Positions 17,086 through 26,145 are shown, counted from the stretch's first letter. The stretch: 64,000 nt of DNA from Acidovorax sp. A79 (GCF_041154505.1 NZ_AP028672.1:1935001-1999000), one strand, 5' to 3'. The notes: generated from the sequence alone by a model not told the origin. Translations and numbers: made by a program.

Positions 17086-17504
17086 CAGAATTGACGCTCC
17101 ATGTGATTTTCCTTCCTGGGTATTTTTTTGACTCGGTATGTCGCTGCCTGTTTATCCCAGTTTTTTTGCAGCGTATCTTTTCCAAGCAGTCGCATGATCA
17201 TCCCCAAGGGCATGAAGACCAAGAAGAAGACACCCCCCAGAACAATTCTGACATTCACCCACTCCAGCACCCGGCCCAACCGCATCCAGCCCTTGTACAC
17301 CAGACTCAAGGCCACCGGTTTCAGAACGGACAACACCAGAAATACTGCGGCGACACCCCAGGGCCAATAAGCCCATTTCAGAGACCACCACCAGGGCACA
17401 AACAGGCCAAAAACCACGGCAAAAAAACCTGCCATGACAAAGCCGAATTTCCGCAGCTCGCTGTCACTGGTGACGACTTCCGTATTATTTTTGATCATAT
17501 TCAT
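17085..17504 (-). CDS. SxtJ-family membrane protein
   Basis: A 139-residue protein with about three hydrophobic segments: GFVMAGFFAVVFGLFVP, YWPWGVAAVFLVLSVLKPVA, and VLGGVFFLVFMPLGMIM. The order and size match the SxtJ family of unknown function, named from the saxitoxin cluster. The start ATG at 17504 overlaps the carbamoyltransferase stop (TGATG). An in-frame TTG one codon upstream is less likely. The C-terminal tail is basic and cytoplasmic. It is coupled at both ends to its neighbours, indicating that the three proteins are made in fixed ratio. Confidence 0.85.
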   Translation of the reverse strand: MNMIKNNTEVVTSDSELRKFGFVMAGFFAVVFGLFVPWWWSLKWAYWPWGVAAVFLVLSVLKPVALSLVYKGWMRLGRVLEWVNVRIVLGGVFFLVFMPLGMIMRLLGKDTLQKNWDKQAATYRVKKIPRKENHMERQF

Positions 17505-19333
17505 CAATCCAGCGCCAGTGCACCCTTGCGGGCGGCAATCTTGACATCCTTTTGTGCACCTTTGGACAACAGAACATTGCCCAATACCAGGTAGTCCATA
17601 TCCGTGCCCATGAAACAGCGGAATGCGTCTTCCGGGGTGCAGACGATAGGCTCACCGCGCACATTGAACGAGGTGTTGACCAACACCGAACAACCGGTCT
17701 TGCGCTCAAAAGCGCTCAACAGGCGGTGGAATTCTGGATTGCTGCTTTTACTCACTGTCTGTACGCGTGCCGAATAATCCACATGGGTGACAGCGGGAAT
17801 CGTCGAGCGGACCTGATGCAGCTGTGCCAAGCCATGCAGGGGCTGATCCGGCCGGGCCTGGATGTCTTCATGGACCTGCGCCACCAACAGCATGTAGGGG
17901 CTCGGCCGGTCCAGATGGAAGTACCGGCCCACAGCCTCTTCCCTGACGGCGGGGGCAAAAGGCCTGAACGATTCGCGAAACTTGATTTTCAGGTTCAACT
18001 GCGACTGCATGGCACTCGAGCGCGGATCCGCAATGATCGACCGCGCGCCCAGCGCCCGGGGACCGAACTCCATCCGGTTCTGAAACCAGCCCACCACCTT
18101 CTCACGGGCCAGCAGGTCCGCCACCGTGTCAGACAGTTGGTCCGGCTCCACCACGGTGTAGTGCGCCCCCAGTTCATCGAGTTTCGCGACGATCTCGGCC
18201 TGTTCATAACGCGGCCCGAGCAAGGAACCCTGCATCTGATCGACACCCGGCACATACATGCGGTCTTGTTTGCGGTAGGTATGATAGACCGCGTAGGCGG
18301 CGCCCAATGCGCCCCCTGCGTCTCCGGCGGCGGGTTGAATCCAGATATCCTTGAAAATGTTCTCCCGCAAGAGGCGACCATTGGCCACGCAATTCAAGGC
18401 GACCCCGCCGGCCAGGCACAGAAACTCGGCTCCCGTGTCTTTCTGCAGCTGCCGGGCCAGTTTGAGGATGATGTCTTCTGTCACCACCTGGATGGATGCC
18501 GCCAGATCCATGTCCCGCTGGGTAGGCACGCTCTCCGGGTCTCGCGGCGGCCCACCGAACAGGTCAGAGAACTTCTGGTTGGTCATCCGCAATCCGGCGC
18601 AGTAATCAAAGTAGTCCAGATTCAGGCGGAAACTCCCATCCTCCTTGAGGTCAATCAGGTTATCCCAGATCAACTGGGTATAAATGGGTTTCCCATAGGG
18701 CGCGAGGCCCATGAGTTTGTACTCCCCCGAGTTCACCTTGAACCCGAGGTAATAGGTGAATGCCGAATACAACAACCCCAGCGAGTGCGGGAAGTCGATT
18801 TGCCACAAAGGAGTTAATTCCGAACCTCTCCCCAGCCAGGCCGATGTGGTCGCCCACTCACCTACTCCGTCCAGGCACAATACGGCCGCCGTTTCATACG
18901 GGCTCGGATAGAAGGCGGATGCCGCATGCGACTCATGGTGCTCGGCGAACAGGATGGGAGGAAGCTCCGACTCCTTGCAGGAAAGCAGACCGGCCAGTTC
19001 CTGCCGGAGTGTCCTTTTCAGATACAGCTTTTCCTTGAGCCAGACAGGCACGGCCATGACAAAAGAACGAAACCCACGGGGCGCATAGCTCAAATATGTA
19101 TCCAGCAAACGCTCGAACTTGAGGATGGGCTTGTCATAAAAAACAATGGAATCCAGTTCATGCACACCAACATTGGCCTCCGCCAAGCAGTACTGGATTG
19201 CATTTCTTGGAAATCGTTCATCATGCTTTTTTCGCGTGAAACGTTCTTCCTGAGCCGCAGCGATAATCCTGCCTGATCGCAATAGCGCTGCCGCGCTGTC
19301 ATGATAATACGCAGATATTCCCAGTATATTCAT
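17504..19333 (-). CDS. NodU/CmcH-family carbamoyltransferase
   Basis: A 609-residue enzyme that transfers a carbamoyl group from carbamoyl phosphate through carbamoyl-adenylate to a hydroxyl of a sugar or small molecule. The N-terminal Kae1-like domain begins MNILGISAYYHDSAAALL with EERFTRKKHDERFP. Further motifs are CLDGVGEW, CLAGGVALNCVANGRLL, and the C-terminal GPRALGARSI and RESFRPFAPAV blocks, all typical. It heads the operon with SxtJ, DUF5989 and an SGNH protein, the same set as sxtI-J-K plus an esterase. I infer decoration of an exported polysaccharide rather than toxin synthesis, because no toxin core genes are present. Confidence 0.9.
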   Translation of the reverse strand: MNILGISAYYHDSAAALLRSGRIIAAAQEERFTRKKHDERFPRNAIQYCLAEANVGVHELDSIVFYDKPILKFERLLDTYLSYAPRGFRSFVMAVPVWLKEKLYLKRTLRQELAGLLSCKESELPPILFAEHHESHAASAFYPSPYETAAVLCLDGVGEWATTSAWLGRGSELTPLWQIDFPHSLGLLYSAFTYYLGFKVNSGEYKLMGLAPYGKPIYTQLIWDNLIDLKEDGSFRLNLDYFDYCAGLRMTNQKFSDLFGGPPRDPESVPTQRDMDLAASIQVVTEDIILKLARQLQKDTGAEFLCLAGGVALNCVANGRLLRENIFKDIWIQPAAGDAGGALGAAYAVYHTYRKQDRMYVPGVDQMQGSLLGPRYEQAEIVAKLDELGAHYTVVEPDQLSDTVADLLAREKVVGWFQNRMEFGPRALGARSIIADPRSSAMQSQLNLKIKFRESFRPFAPAVREEAVGRYFHLDRPSPYMLLVAQVHEDIQARPDQPLHGLAQLHQVRSTIPAVTHVDYSARVQTVSKSSNPEFHRLLSAFERKTGCSVLVNTSFNVRGEPIVCTPEDAFRCFMGTDMDYLVLGNVLLSKGAQKDVKIAARKGALALD

Positions 19334-19354
19334 TGCAACCCACAAAAATAATCT

Positions 19355-19383
19355 TATCTACTCGTAAAATCGAAAAACATCAA
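19355..19383 (-). promoter_or_regulatory. Candidate promoter of the carbamoyltransferase operon
   Basis: On the minus strand TTGATG (19378-19383) and TAGATA (19355-19360) are separated by exactly 17 bp in an AT-rich region, ending about 20 bp before the ATG. Confidence 0.4.
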
Positions 19384-19415
19384 TCACACATGAATTTCTC
19401 GAATTTCCCGTTTAC

Positions 19416-20426
19416 TCAGAATTTTGACAAGGAAGAGAAAAAGGCTTGATAAACTCTCTTGCCGAGGATGGCCTGACCATACTCATTGAAGTGCAATCCA
19501 CTTTTGTCAAGCCATTCTGAAAAATCATCCGTATTTACGATACTGACATGCGGCACGCCTCGAGCCGCCTTTTGCTGGGCAAGCCGCACGATTTCTGCAT
19601 GCACCCACGCAGAATTTTTTTGAATTCTTCCAAGCACGACTGGGACATCTTTTGTCTCTGCACAGTTCATACTTTGAACATCTTCTCGGAAACGCCGGAT
19701 AAATTCCTTGAGATTTTTTTCATAATTTCTTGCCCATTCTTTATGCATTGCATCGGTTTCGCCTTGCATAAAAAAAACACCAGCCACCTTCAAATTCACT
19801 TCCGCCCTCTTGGAATTGTGAGCTTCGGCAATCATTTTCATAAGCTCTTTATATAATCGCCCCCCCGGAGACCAGCTGTCAGCATTGGCCGTTGGGTTTA
19901 GCGAAGTATTTGAAACAGCCAGTTTTACAATGTAGTGGTCCTTCGGAGGCCGATCATTCAGGTAGCGTGCAAAATACAGCTCAGGTCCAAACATGTCTTG
20001 TGCACCAGTACCCGGGGGGAAATACTGGGGCACATGGGCCACGTTTTTGTAACCGAAGCCCGGCCGCGCTAGCTGCCACGTCGCAAAACGGCTCCAATTT
20101 ACGGTGCTGGAATGTATTGCATCGTCCATGCCGGCAATTCCCGGCCCTGCATTGAAGATTCCGTAGATCTTCACGTTCGGAAAAACGCTATCTTCCTGAA
20201 CGTAATTATTGGGGCCACTGATGATGTCTCTGACTGACGCCAAGCCGACCGCGTTGGATTGTCCTGCGATGACAAAAAGCTTGCGAGTTGGAACCATTGG
20301 GTTGGCATCTACCGCCAGACATTGCTGAGCGAAACTGCTGCTGCTAGCGCATGCCAAACCCCACAGGCAGACCATACTGCCCAACAGGCGAAGAGTGAGT
20401 TGCCGGAATGCCACACCAACTTTCAC
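19416..20426 (-). CDS. Secreted sialate-O-acetylesterase-like (SASA/CE6) esterase
   Basis: A 336-residue exported esterase. It has an N-terminal signal peptide (about residues 1-34, ending SSSFAQ), the GQSN nucleophile block (FVIAGQSNAVG), a GVFFMQGETDAMH block, and a C-terminal D-x-x-x-LHFNEYG catalytic pair. This is the arrangement of SASA-domain (DUF303) carbohydrate O-acetylesterases. It probably removes acetyl groups from an extracellular glycan, fitting the neighbouring carbamoyltransferase and SGNH genes. Its start lies 11 bp after the tldD stop on the same strand, at the island border; a later in-frame ATG is possible. Confidence 0.8.
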   Translation of the reverse strand: MKVGVAFRQLTLRLLGSMVCLWGLACASSSSFAQQCLAVDANPMVPTRKLFVIAGQSNAVGLASVRDIISGPNNYVQEDSVFPNVKIYGIFNAGPGIAGMDDAIHSSTVNWSRFATWQLARPGFGYKNVAHVPQYFPPGTGAQDMFGPELYFARYLNDRPPKDHYIVKLAVSNTSLNPTANADSWSPGGRLYKELMKMIAEAHNSKRAEVNLKVAGVFFMQGETDAMHKEWARNYEKNLKEFIRRFREDVQSMNCAETKDVPVVLGRIQKNSAWVHAEIVRLAQQKAARGVPHVSIVNTDDFSEWLDKSGLHFNEYGQAILGKRVYQAFFSSLSKF

Positions 20427-20437
20427 ATCCGCCTTCT

Positions 20438-21922
20438 TCAGGCCGTGCCGCCCACCGTCAGCCCCTCGATGCGCAAGGTAGGCTGGCCGACGCCCACGGG
20501 TACGCTCTGGCCTTCCTTGCCGCAGGTGCCCACGCCGCTGTCCAGGCGCATGTCGTTGCCGATCATGGTCACCTTCTTGAGCGACTCGGGGCCGCTGCCG
20601 ATGATGGTGGCGCCCTTCACGGGGTAGAGGATCTTGCCGTTCTCGACCCAGTAGGCCTCGCTGGCGGAGAACACGAACTTGCCCGAAGTGATGTCCACCT
20701 GGCCGCCGCCGAAGTTGCTCGCGAACAGGCCTTTCTTGATACTGGCCACGATCTCCTGGGGATCCTTGTCGCCGCCCAGCATGTAGGTGTTGGTCATGCG
20801 CGGCATGGGGATGTGGGCGTAGCTCTCGCGACGGCCGTTGCCGGTGGGCGCCACGCCCATCAGGCGTGCGTTGAGGGAATCCTGGATGTAGCCCTTGAGG
20901 ATGCCGTCCTCGATGAGCACGTTGCGCTGGCTGGCGTGGCCTTCGTCGTCCACGTTGAGCGAGCCGCGGCGGTCGGCGATGGTGCCGTCGTCCAGCACCG
21001 TGACGCCCTTGGCCGCCACGCGCTGGCCGATCCGCCCGCTGAATGCGCTGGAGCCCTTGCGGTTGAAGTCGCCTTCCAGCCCATGGCCGATGGCCTCGTG
21101 CAGCAGGATGCCGGGCCAGCCAGGGCCCAGCACCACGGTCATTTCGCCAGCAGGCGCGGGGCGGGACTCCAGGTTCACCAGCGCGGCATGGACCGCTTCG
21201 TCCACGTAGCGGCCCATCTGCTCGTCGTCGAAGTAGGCCAGGCCGAAGCGGCCACCGCCGCCAGCGGACCCCATCTCGCGGCGGCCGTTCTGCTCGGCGA
21301 TCACCGTCACCGACAGGCGCACCAGGGGGCGCACATCGGCCGCCAGCGTACCGTCGGCCCGGGCCACCAGCACCACGTCGTATTCGCTGGCCAGGCCCGC
21401 CATCACCTGCGCCACGCGCGGGTCCTTCGCGCGCGCGCGCTGTTCCAGCTTCTCGAGCAGCGCCACCTTGGCGGTGCTGTCCAGGGAGGCGATCGGGTCC
21501 ACGCCGGGGTACAGGCTGCGGCCAGCAGCTATCTTTTTAGTAGCTACCCGCGCTTTCCCCGCCTGCGCTGCAGACGAAATGGATCGTACCGTGCGGGCCG
21601 CATCCATCAAGGAAGCCTGCGAGATGTCGTCCGAGTAGGCAAACGCCGTCTTTTCCCCGCTGACCGCCCGCACCCCCACCCCCTGGTCGATGCTGAAGGA
21701 GCCCGTCTTGACGATGCCCTCTTCCAGGCTCCAGCCCTCGCTGCGCGTGTACTGGAAGTACAGGTCCGCATCGTCCACCTGGTGGGTGCGGATCTCGGCC
21801 AATGCCCGTGCGAGATGGCTCTCATCGAGCCCGAAGGGGGTCAGCAGCAGTTCGCGAGCGACGTCGATGCGCTGGCTGGTGGCCGCGCGCTGGGGCGCGG
21901 CAGTGGTGGAGCGGGAAGTCAT
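20438..21922 (-). CDS. tldD: TldD metalloprotease
   Basis: A 494-residue zinc peptidase subunit that with TldE/PmbA degrades unfolded peptides and matures modified peptides such as microcin B17. The metal motif HEAIGH lies at residues 275-280, and the C-terminal half is strongly conserved (GKFVFSASEAYWVENGKILY region). Length is close to the E. coli protein (481). Residues ~115-135 (around AGKARVATKKIAAGR) are encoded by a copy of the 44-bp element in antisense orientation. A TAAAAT hexamer 6 nt before the ATG suggests a leaderless transcript. Confidence 0.94.
   Translation of the reverse strand: MTSRSTTAAPQRAATSQRIDVARELLLTPFGLDESHLARALAEIRTHQVDDADLYFQYTRSEGWSLEEGIVKTGSFSIDQGVGVRAVSGEKTAFAYSDDISQASLMDAARTVRSISSAAQAGKARVATKKIAAGRSLYPGVDPIASLDSTAKVALLEKLEQRARAKDPRVAQVMAGLASEYDVVLVARADGTLAADVRPLVRLSVTVIAEQNGRREMGSAGGGGRFGLAYFDDEQMGRYVDEAVHAALVNLESRPAPAGEMTVVLGPGWPGILLHEAIGHGLEGDFNRKGSSAFSGRIGQRVAAKGVTVLDDGTIADRRGSLNVDDEGHASQRNVLIEDGILKGYIQDSLNARLMGVAPTGNGRRESYAHIPMPRMTNTYMLGGDKDPQEIVASIKKGLFASNFGGGQVDITSGKFVFSASEAYWVENGKILYPVKGATIIGSGPESLKKVTMIGNDMRLDSGVGTCGKEGQSVPVGVGQPTLRIEGLTVGGTA
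21528..21571 (+). repeat. 44-bp palindromic element, copy 3 (inside tldD)
   Basis: GCTA ... TAGC arm, 5-nt spacer, GCGCTTT, 5-nt spacer, CCTGCGC, TGC. Diverged in the GC arms but with exact spacing. It lies in the tldD coding strand without interrupting the frame. Confidence 0.7.
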
Positions 21923-22005
21923 CGGGGCATTTTAGGCGCGCGGCCATGCCCGGCAGGGCACGAGGCGGTATGTCCCTATGCCGCATCACGCGGCCGCCCC
22001 GATGC

Positions 22006-22344
22006 TCAGGCTGCCGTCTGATCGTCCAGGCCGGCCTGCGGGGCGTGCGCCTGCACGGATTCGATGCCCGCATCCCGCGCCTTGGCGCCGGAGTACATCT
22101 GGCTTTGCCCGATGACCTGGCCATTGCCCGCCTTGAGCGTGAAGTAAGGGGATCCGTCCTTGGCGCTCAGGCGTCCGAACCGGCCGCCCTCGGGCGCGTT
22201 CTTGCGCACGGCCTCAATCCCGCCCAGCGCGCTGGCCCGGGATTCGTACAGCTCGCTGGTCAGGATCACCTGGCCGTTGGTGGCCAGCAGGTTGAAGACA
22301 AATTTATCGTTCTTCGACTTCTTCAGCTCGAACTTCGCCGCCAT
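22006..22344 (-). CDS. YegP/DUF1508 tandem-repeat protein
   Basis: A 112-residue protein made of two DUF1508 repeats: AKFELKKSKNDKFVFNLLAT with SELYESRASALGGIEAVRKN, then SPYFTLKAGNGQVIGQSQMY with a second helix. The family is small, cytoplasmic and widespread; a molecular role is not established. The start at 22344 is preceded by GAAGGGA. The frame is open further upstream, but that stretch does not look like the family. The gene lies between rodA and tldD on the same strand. Confidence 0.85.
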   Translation of the reverse strand: MAAKFELKKSKNDKFVFNLLATNGQVILTSELYESRASALGGIEAVRKNAPEGGRFGRLSAKDGSPYFTLKAGNGQVIGQSQMYSGAKARDAGIESVQAHAPQAGLDDQTAA

Positions 22345-22488
22345 GGGGAATCCCTTCGGTTGCTCTGAGGCCAAGGCACAGTTGGCCTGCCGGTTTGTAC
22401 CCTCTTGCGGCGGCCCACGCAACGCCCGGGCAGAGACCCTGGGCCTTGCCAAGATTCATCCGGGGCCACGCCGCCCCGGCGCGGTGCG

Positions 22489-23661
22489 CTACAGCGCGGG
22501 ACGCGCGTCCTTGGGTTCCTGCTTCTGGGCGCGGGCGACCGACATCAGGATGCCCAGTGCCAGGCCCAGCGTGACCATGGCGGTGCCGCCATAGCTGATG
22601 AAGGGCAGTGGCACGCCCACCACGGGCAGTATTCCGCTGACCATGCCCATGTTCACGAAGGCGTAGGTGAAGAAGATCATGGAGACCGCCCCGGCCATGA
22701 GGCGCCCGAACAGGCTCGTGGCCCCCGCGGCGATCGACAGCCCGCGCCAGACCAGCATCAGGAAGCAGACCAGCAGGAAAAGGTTGCCCGCCAGGCCGAA
22801 TTCCTCGGAAAACGCGGCAAAGATGAAGTCGGTGGTGCGCTCCGGGATGAACTCCAGGTGCGTCTGCGTGCCCGCCATGAAGCCCTTGCCCCACATGCCC
22901 CCGGAGCCGATGGCGATCATGCCTTGGATGATGTGGAATCCCTTGCCCAGCGGATCGCGCGTCGGGTCCAGCAGGGTGCAGATGCGCTGCTGCTGGTAGT
23001 CATGCAGCACCGACCAGCGCACGCCGTCCGCGCACAGCTGGTCGCCCAGGAGCACCAGCGCCAGCACGCCAATGCCTCCCAGCAGCACCGGCGGAAGCAC
23101 CAGTTTCCAGGACAGGCCCGCGAAGAAAATCACCGACAGCCCCGCCGCCAGCACCAGCAGCGAGGTGCCCAGGTCGGGCTGCTTCATGATCAGCCCCACG
23201 GGCAGGGCCAGCAGCAGCCCCGCAGCGGCAAAGTCGAGCGGGCGCAGGGTCCCTTCCCGCTTCTGGAACCACCACGCGAGCATCAGCGGCATGGCAATTT
23301 TCAGGATTTCGCTGGGCTGGATGACGATACCGACGTTGACCCAGCGCTGCGCGCCTTTTTTGGTGATGCCGAACAGCGCCACCGCCACGAGCAGCGCCAC
23401 GCCCGCCGCATACAGCGGCACGGCGAACACCATGATCTTCTGCGGCGGCACCTGGGCCACCATGAACAGGATCGCCCCCGCGATGAGCATGTTGCGCCCA
23501 TGGTCCATGAAGCGCGTGCCGTGGTCGTAGCCCGACGAATACATGGCCAGCAGCCCGGCGCATGCCAGCAGCACCACCACCAGGAGCAGCGGCAGGTCGA
23601 ACCCGCGAAACAGGGGAAGAAAACGCTGGGCGAGCGTGGGTTTCTCAAAAACAACGGCCAT
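22489..23661 (-). CDS. rodA: Rod-shape peptidoglycan polymerase RodA
   Basis: A 390-residue SEDS glycosyltransferase that polymerises lipid II during elongation, working with PBP2. About ten membrane helices are visible. SEDS hallmarks include the GAQRWVNVGIVIQPSEILKI stretch, MKQPDLGTSLLVL, the ERTTDFIFAAFSEEFGL block (with conserved Asp/Glu), and the C-terminal GVPLPFISYGGTAMV. Its usual partner mrdA is not adjacent; a kinase-HDOD fusion is immediately upstream instead. A GATAAT hexamer 6 nt before the ATG suggests its own leaderless promoter. Confidence 0.95.
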   Translation of the reverse strand: MAVVFEKPTLAQRFLPLFRGFDLPLLLVVVLLACAGLLAMYSSGYDHGTRFMDHGRNMLIAGAILFMVAQVPPQKIMVFAVPLYAAGVALLVAVALFGITKKGAQRWVNVGIVIQPSEILKIAMPLMLAWWFQKREGTLRPLDFAAAGLLLALPVGLIMKQPDLGTSLLVLAAGLSVIFFAGLSWKLVLPPVLLGGIGVLALVLLGDQLCADGVRWSVLHDYQQQRICTLLDPTRDPLGKGFHIIQGMIAIGSGGMWGKGFMAGTQTHLEFIPERTTDFIFAAFSEEFGLAGNLFLLVCFLMLVWRGLSIAAGATSLFGRLMAGAVSMIFFTYAFVNMGMVSGILPVVGVPLPFISYGGTAMVTLGLALGILMSVARAQKQEPKDARPAL

Positions 23662-23706
23662 CGCGGGATTATCGTGGCCCCGGGGCCCGCCCGCACCAGG
23701 CGGCGT

Positions 23707-26145
23707 TCACCCCGCCTGGCGAAAGGCCATCACCGCCTGGTTGCGCAGGGTGCGCAGCAGCCCGAGGGCCTTGTCGTCCACGACGATGCCCCCGGCCATG
23801 GACTGGTCGGCGTAGATGAGCGCGAAGGTCTGGCCCTTGATCTGCAGCGGAAGCAGCAGGAACGAGGGTGCGTTGAGCCCCGTGCGGTACCACTCGGGCA
23901 GGCGGGACTGCATCCTGGGCTCGGTCGCGTCGTTGATGAGCGTGTCGGCGCCGCGCAGGCAGACAGCGGCGAACAGATCTCCCTGGGCCTTGAGCGGCAC
24001 TTTCATGGCGCGCACGGCGGCCTCGCTGCCTTCGCCCAGGCCGAAGCGGCCGGTCAGCAGGTCGGTGCGCGCCTCGCGCAGGCAAAACACCATGCGCCGG
24101 AACCCCAGCGCGCGAAACATGGTCTCCAGGATCATGCGCAGCACGTCGTTGAGCTGAAAGCTCTCGACCATGGCGTTGGTGACATCCTGGATGCCCGCGG
24201 CCAGCACCTCGTTGACCTGCGCCACCGACACCGCGCCGCCGGCCTGGGACTCGAGCACCGCGGGCAGCGGCTGGGTTTCGCTGGCCCGCAGCTCGTGCGA
24301 GCCCAGGGGGTCGTCCTGCGGCATGGCGGCACCCGTCGGGGGCGGCAGCTTCAGCAGCCGCGCGGCGGGCGTGCCCGGGTCCACGCGCAGGTCCAGCGCC
24401 TCGGCCAGCGCCACCAGCTTGTGGCGGGCACGCAGGGTGGCATCGGAGATCGCGTCGGCGGACAACGCCAGCGTGCGCGAATAGCGCGTGCCGATCTGGC
24501 CAAGGCGCCCTTCCAGCGCGGCCGGCTCGCTCAGCAGCAGCGTGCTGGCCACCTCGTTGGCCGCCATGGCCACCCACCGCAGGCGCTCCACCCCCTGCTC
24601 CGGGGCGCGCTGCATCGGCGAGCCCAGGGGCTTTCGCATGCAACGCTGCAGGCTCTCGGGCAGCCCCCAGACGCGGGCCACGCCCACACCCAGGTCCTCG
24701 AACCCCAGGCCCAGCACCTGCAGCGCGGCGGCTTCTTCGCCGCCTTCCACGCGGCCCGACGCCAGCAGGCTGCGCACCTGCCGCGCCTCTTCCGGAAAAT
24801 AGAACTCGCACAGCATGCGCCCCAGGTTCTGGAACATGGCCCCGATGAAAGCCTCCTCGGCCGCCTGGGCCGATGCGCACAGTTCGGCCGCCACCGAGCC
24901 GGCCATCATGGCGCGCAGGAACTCCTCGCGCATCTGGCTCGCATGGGCCTTGTCCTGCATGTGGTCCAGCAGCACCAGGCTGAGCGCCATGTTGCGCACG
25001 GCGTTGAAACCCACCAGGCTCACCGCCCGCGACACGGTGCTGATCGTGCCGCGCCCCGCATGGGCGTAGTGCACGCTGTTGACCAGGCGCAGCAGCTTGT
25101 TGGTGAGCGCCACATCCTTCAGGATCTCGTGCGTGAGGTCGCTGATGCTGTCGTCCTCGGAGTTGGCGACGCGCTGGATGCGCGCCACCGAATCGGAGAG
25201 CGCCGGGAAATCGCTCTTGTGGCGCATGCGCCGCAGCAGGAAGTCGAGCGTGGCGTTGCTGGCCGCCGTGGGCGCGCTCGCGGGCGCGGCCCAGGCGCGC
25301 AGGGCATCGCGAAACTCCGCCGCCGAGGCGTAGCGCCCGCCCGGCTCGCGGGCCATGGCGCGCTGCAGGATGGCCCGCAGCCCATCGTCCACGCCCGGGC
25401 CCAGGTCCTGCGGCAGCTGCAGGGCTTCATTGGCGATGTGGTACAGCGCCTGCCAGGTGTCCTTCTGGTGGACCAGCGGATGGCCGGTGAGCATCTCCAC
25501 CAGCACCAGCGCCGCGGAATACACATCCATGGCGGGCGCGGGCGCCGCGCCCGCCGCGGCCTCGGGCGCCAGGTAGGCCGGGGTGCCGCTGGCCATCTGG
25601 GCATCCGGCGTGGCCTGCATGGGCGCCGCCATGCCGAAGTCCATGACCCGGGCGTGGCGCTGGGCGTCGATCATGATGTTGGACGGCTTGAGGTCGCGGT
25701 GCACGATGCCCGCCTGGTGCGCAGCCTGCAGGCCGTCGAGCACGTCCACCATCAGGGCCACGGCATCGTGGGGCGTGCAGCGCCCCTGCTGCGCCATGTG
25801 TTCGGCCAGTGTCCTGCCCGGCACGTACTCGAAGACGATGTAGGGCTGGCGGCCCTGCACGTCCGCCTCGAACACCGGCACGATGAAGGGGTGCGCGAGG
25901 CGCCCCACGTGCCGGGCCTCGCGCAGCCAGTGTTCGAGCACCGACGGGTCCTGGTCCTGCACGGGGCGCATGAGCTTGATGGCCACCTCGCGCTGCAGGC
26001 GCGGGTCCAGCGCCAGCCACACCGTGGCCTGGGCGCCCCGGCCCAGAAGCCTTTTCAGCTCGAACCTCCCCAATGAAGCGGGCGGCTTCTCGGCGGATCC
26101 CAGGGCCCAGCGTTTGGCGGTGGAAAGCGGGGCAAAATCAGTCAT
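23707..26145 (-). CDS. Ser/Thr protein kinase fused to HDOD and GAF-like domains
   Basis: An 812-residue cytoplasmic signalling protein. Residues ~27-280 form a Hanks-type kinase: G-loop LGRGAQATVW (34-43), VAIK lysine 57, HRDLKPSN (149-156), DFG (169-171), APE (193-195). Residues ~295-500 match an HDOD domain (DLTHEILKDVALTNKLLRLV and ALSLVLLDHM). The C-terminal ~190 residues look GAF-like (FRRMVFCLREARTDLLTGRF and FALIYADQSMAGG). All kinase catalytic residues are present, so it should be active. I chose the ATG at 26145 because nine upstream codons look unrelated. Substrates are unknown; adjacency to rodA raises a link to elongation. Confidence 0.88.
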   Translation of the reverse strand: MTDFAPLSTAKRWALGSAEKPPASLGRFELKRLLGRGAQATVWLALDPRLQREVAIKLMRPVQDQDPSVLEHWLREARHVGRLAHPFIVPVFEADVQGRQPYIVFEYVPGRTLAEHMAQQGRCTPHDAVALMVDVLDGLQAAHQAGIVHRDLKPSNIMIDAQRHARVMDFGMAAPMQATPDAQMASGTPAYLAPEAAAGAAPAPAMDVYSAALVLVEMLTGHPLVHQKDTWQALYHIANEALQLPQDLGPGVDDGLRAILQRAMAREPGGRYASAAEFRDALRAWAAPASAPTAASNATLDFLLRRMRHKSDFPALSDSVARIQRVANSEDDSISDLTHEILKDVALTNKLLRLVNSVHYAHAGRGTISTVSRAVSLVGFNAVRNMALSLVLLDHMQDKAHASQMREEFLRAMMAGSVAAELCASAQAAEEAFIGAMFQNLGRMLCEFYFPEEARQVRSLLASGRVEGGEEAAALQVLGLGFEDLGVGVARVWGLPESLQRCMRKPLGSPMQRAPEQGVERLRWVAMAANEVASTLLLSEPAALEGRLGQIGTRYSRTLALSADAISDATLRARHKLVALAEALDLRVDPGTPAARLLKLPPPTGAAMPQDDPLGSHELRASETQPLPAVLESQAGGAVSVAQVNEVLAAGIQDVTNAMVESFQLNDVLRMILETMFRALGFRRMVFCLREARTDLLTGRFGLGEGSEAAVRAMKVPLKAQGDLFAAVCLRGADTLINDATEPRMQSRLPEWYRTGLNAPSFLLLPLQIKGQTFALIYADQSMAGGIVVDDKALGLLRTLRNQAVMAFRQAG

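Larger units (their letters stand above)
11730..20430. other. AT-richer island between aroG and tldD
   Basis: Between two housekeeping genes lies an ~8.7-kb block with visibly lower GC, especially 13.7-14.7 and 16.0-20.3 kb. It holds two decayed IS5-family elements, a truncated-looking unknown gene, a lipoprotein, and a carbohydrate-modification operon. The 44-bp element found throughout the rest of the window was not seen here. I infer horizontal acquisition. Exact borders are not defined, and no attachment-site repeats were recognised. Confidence 0.7.
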
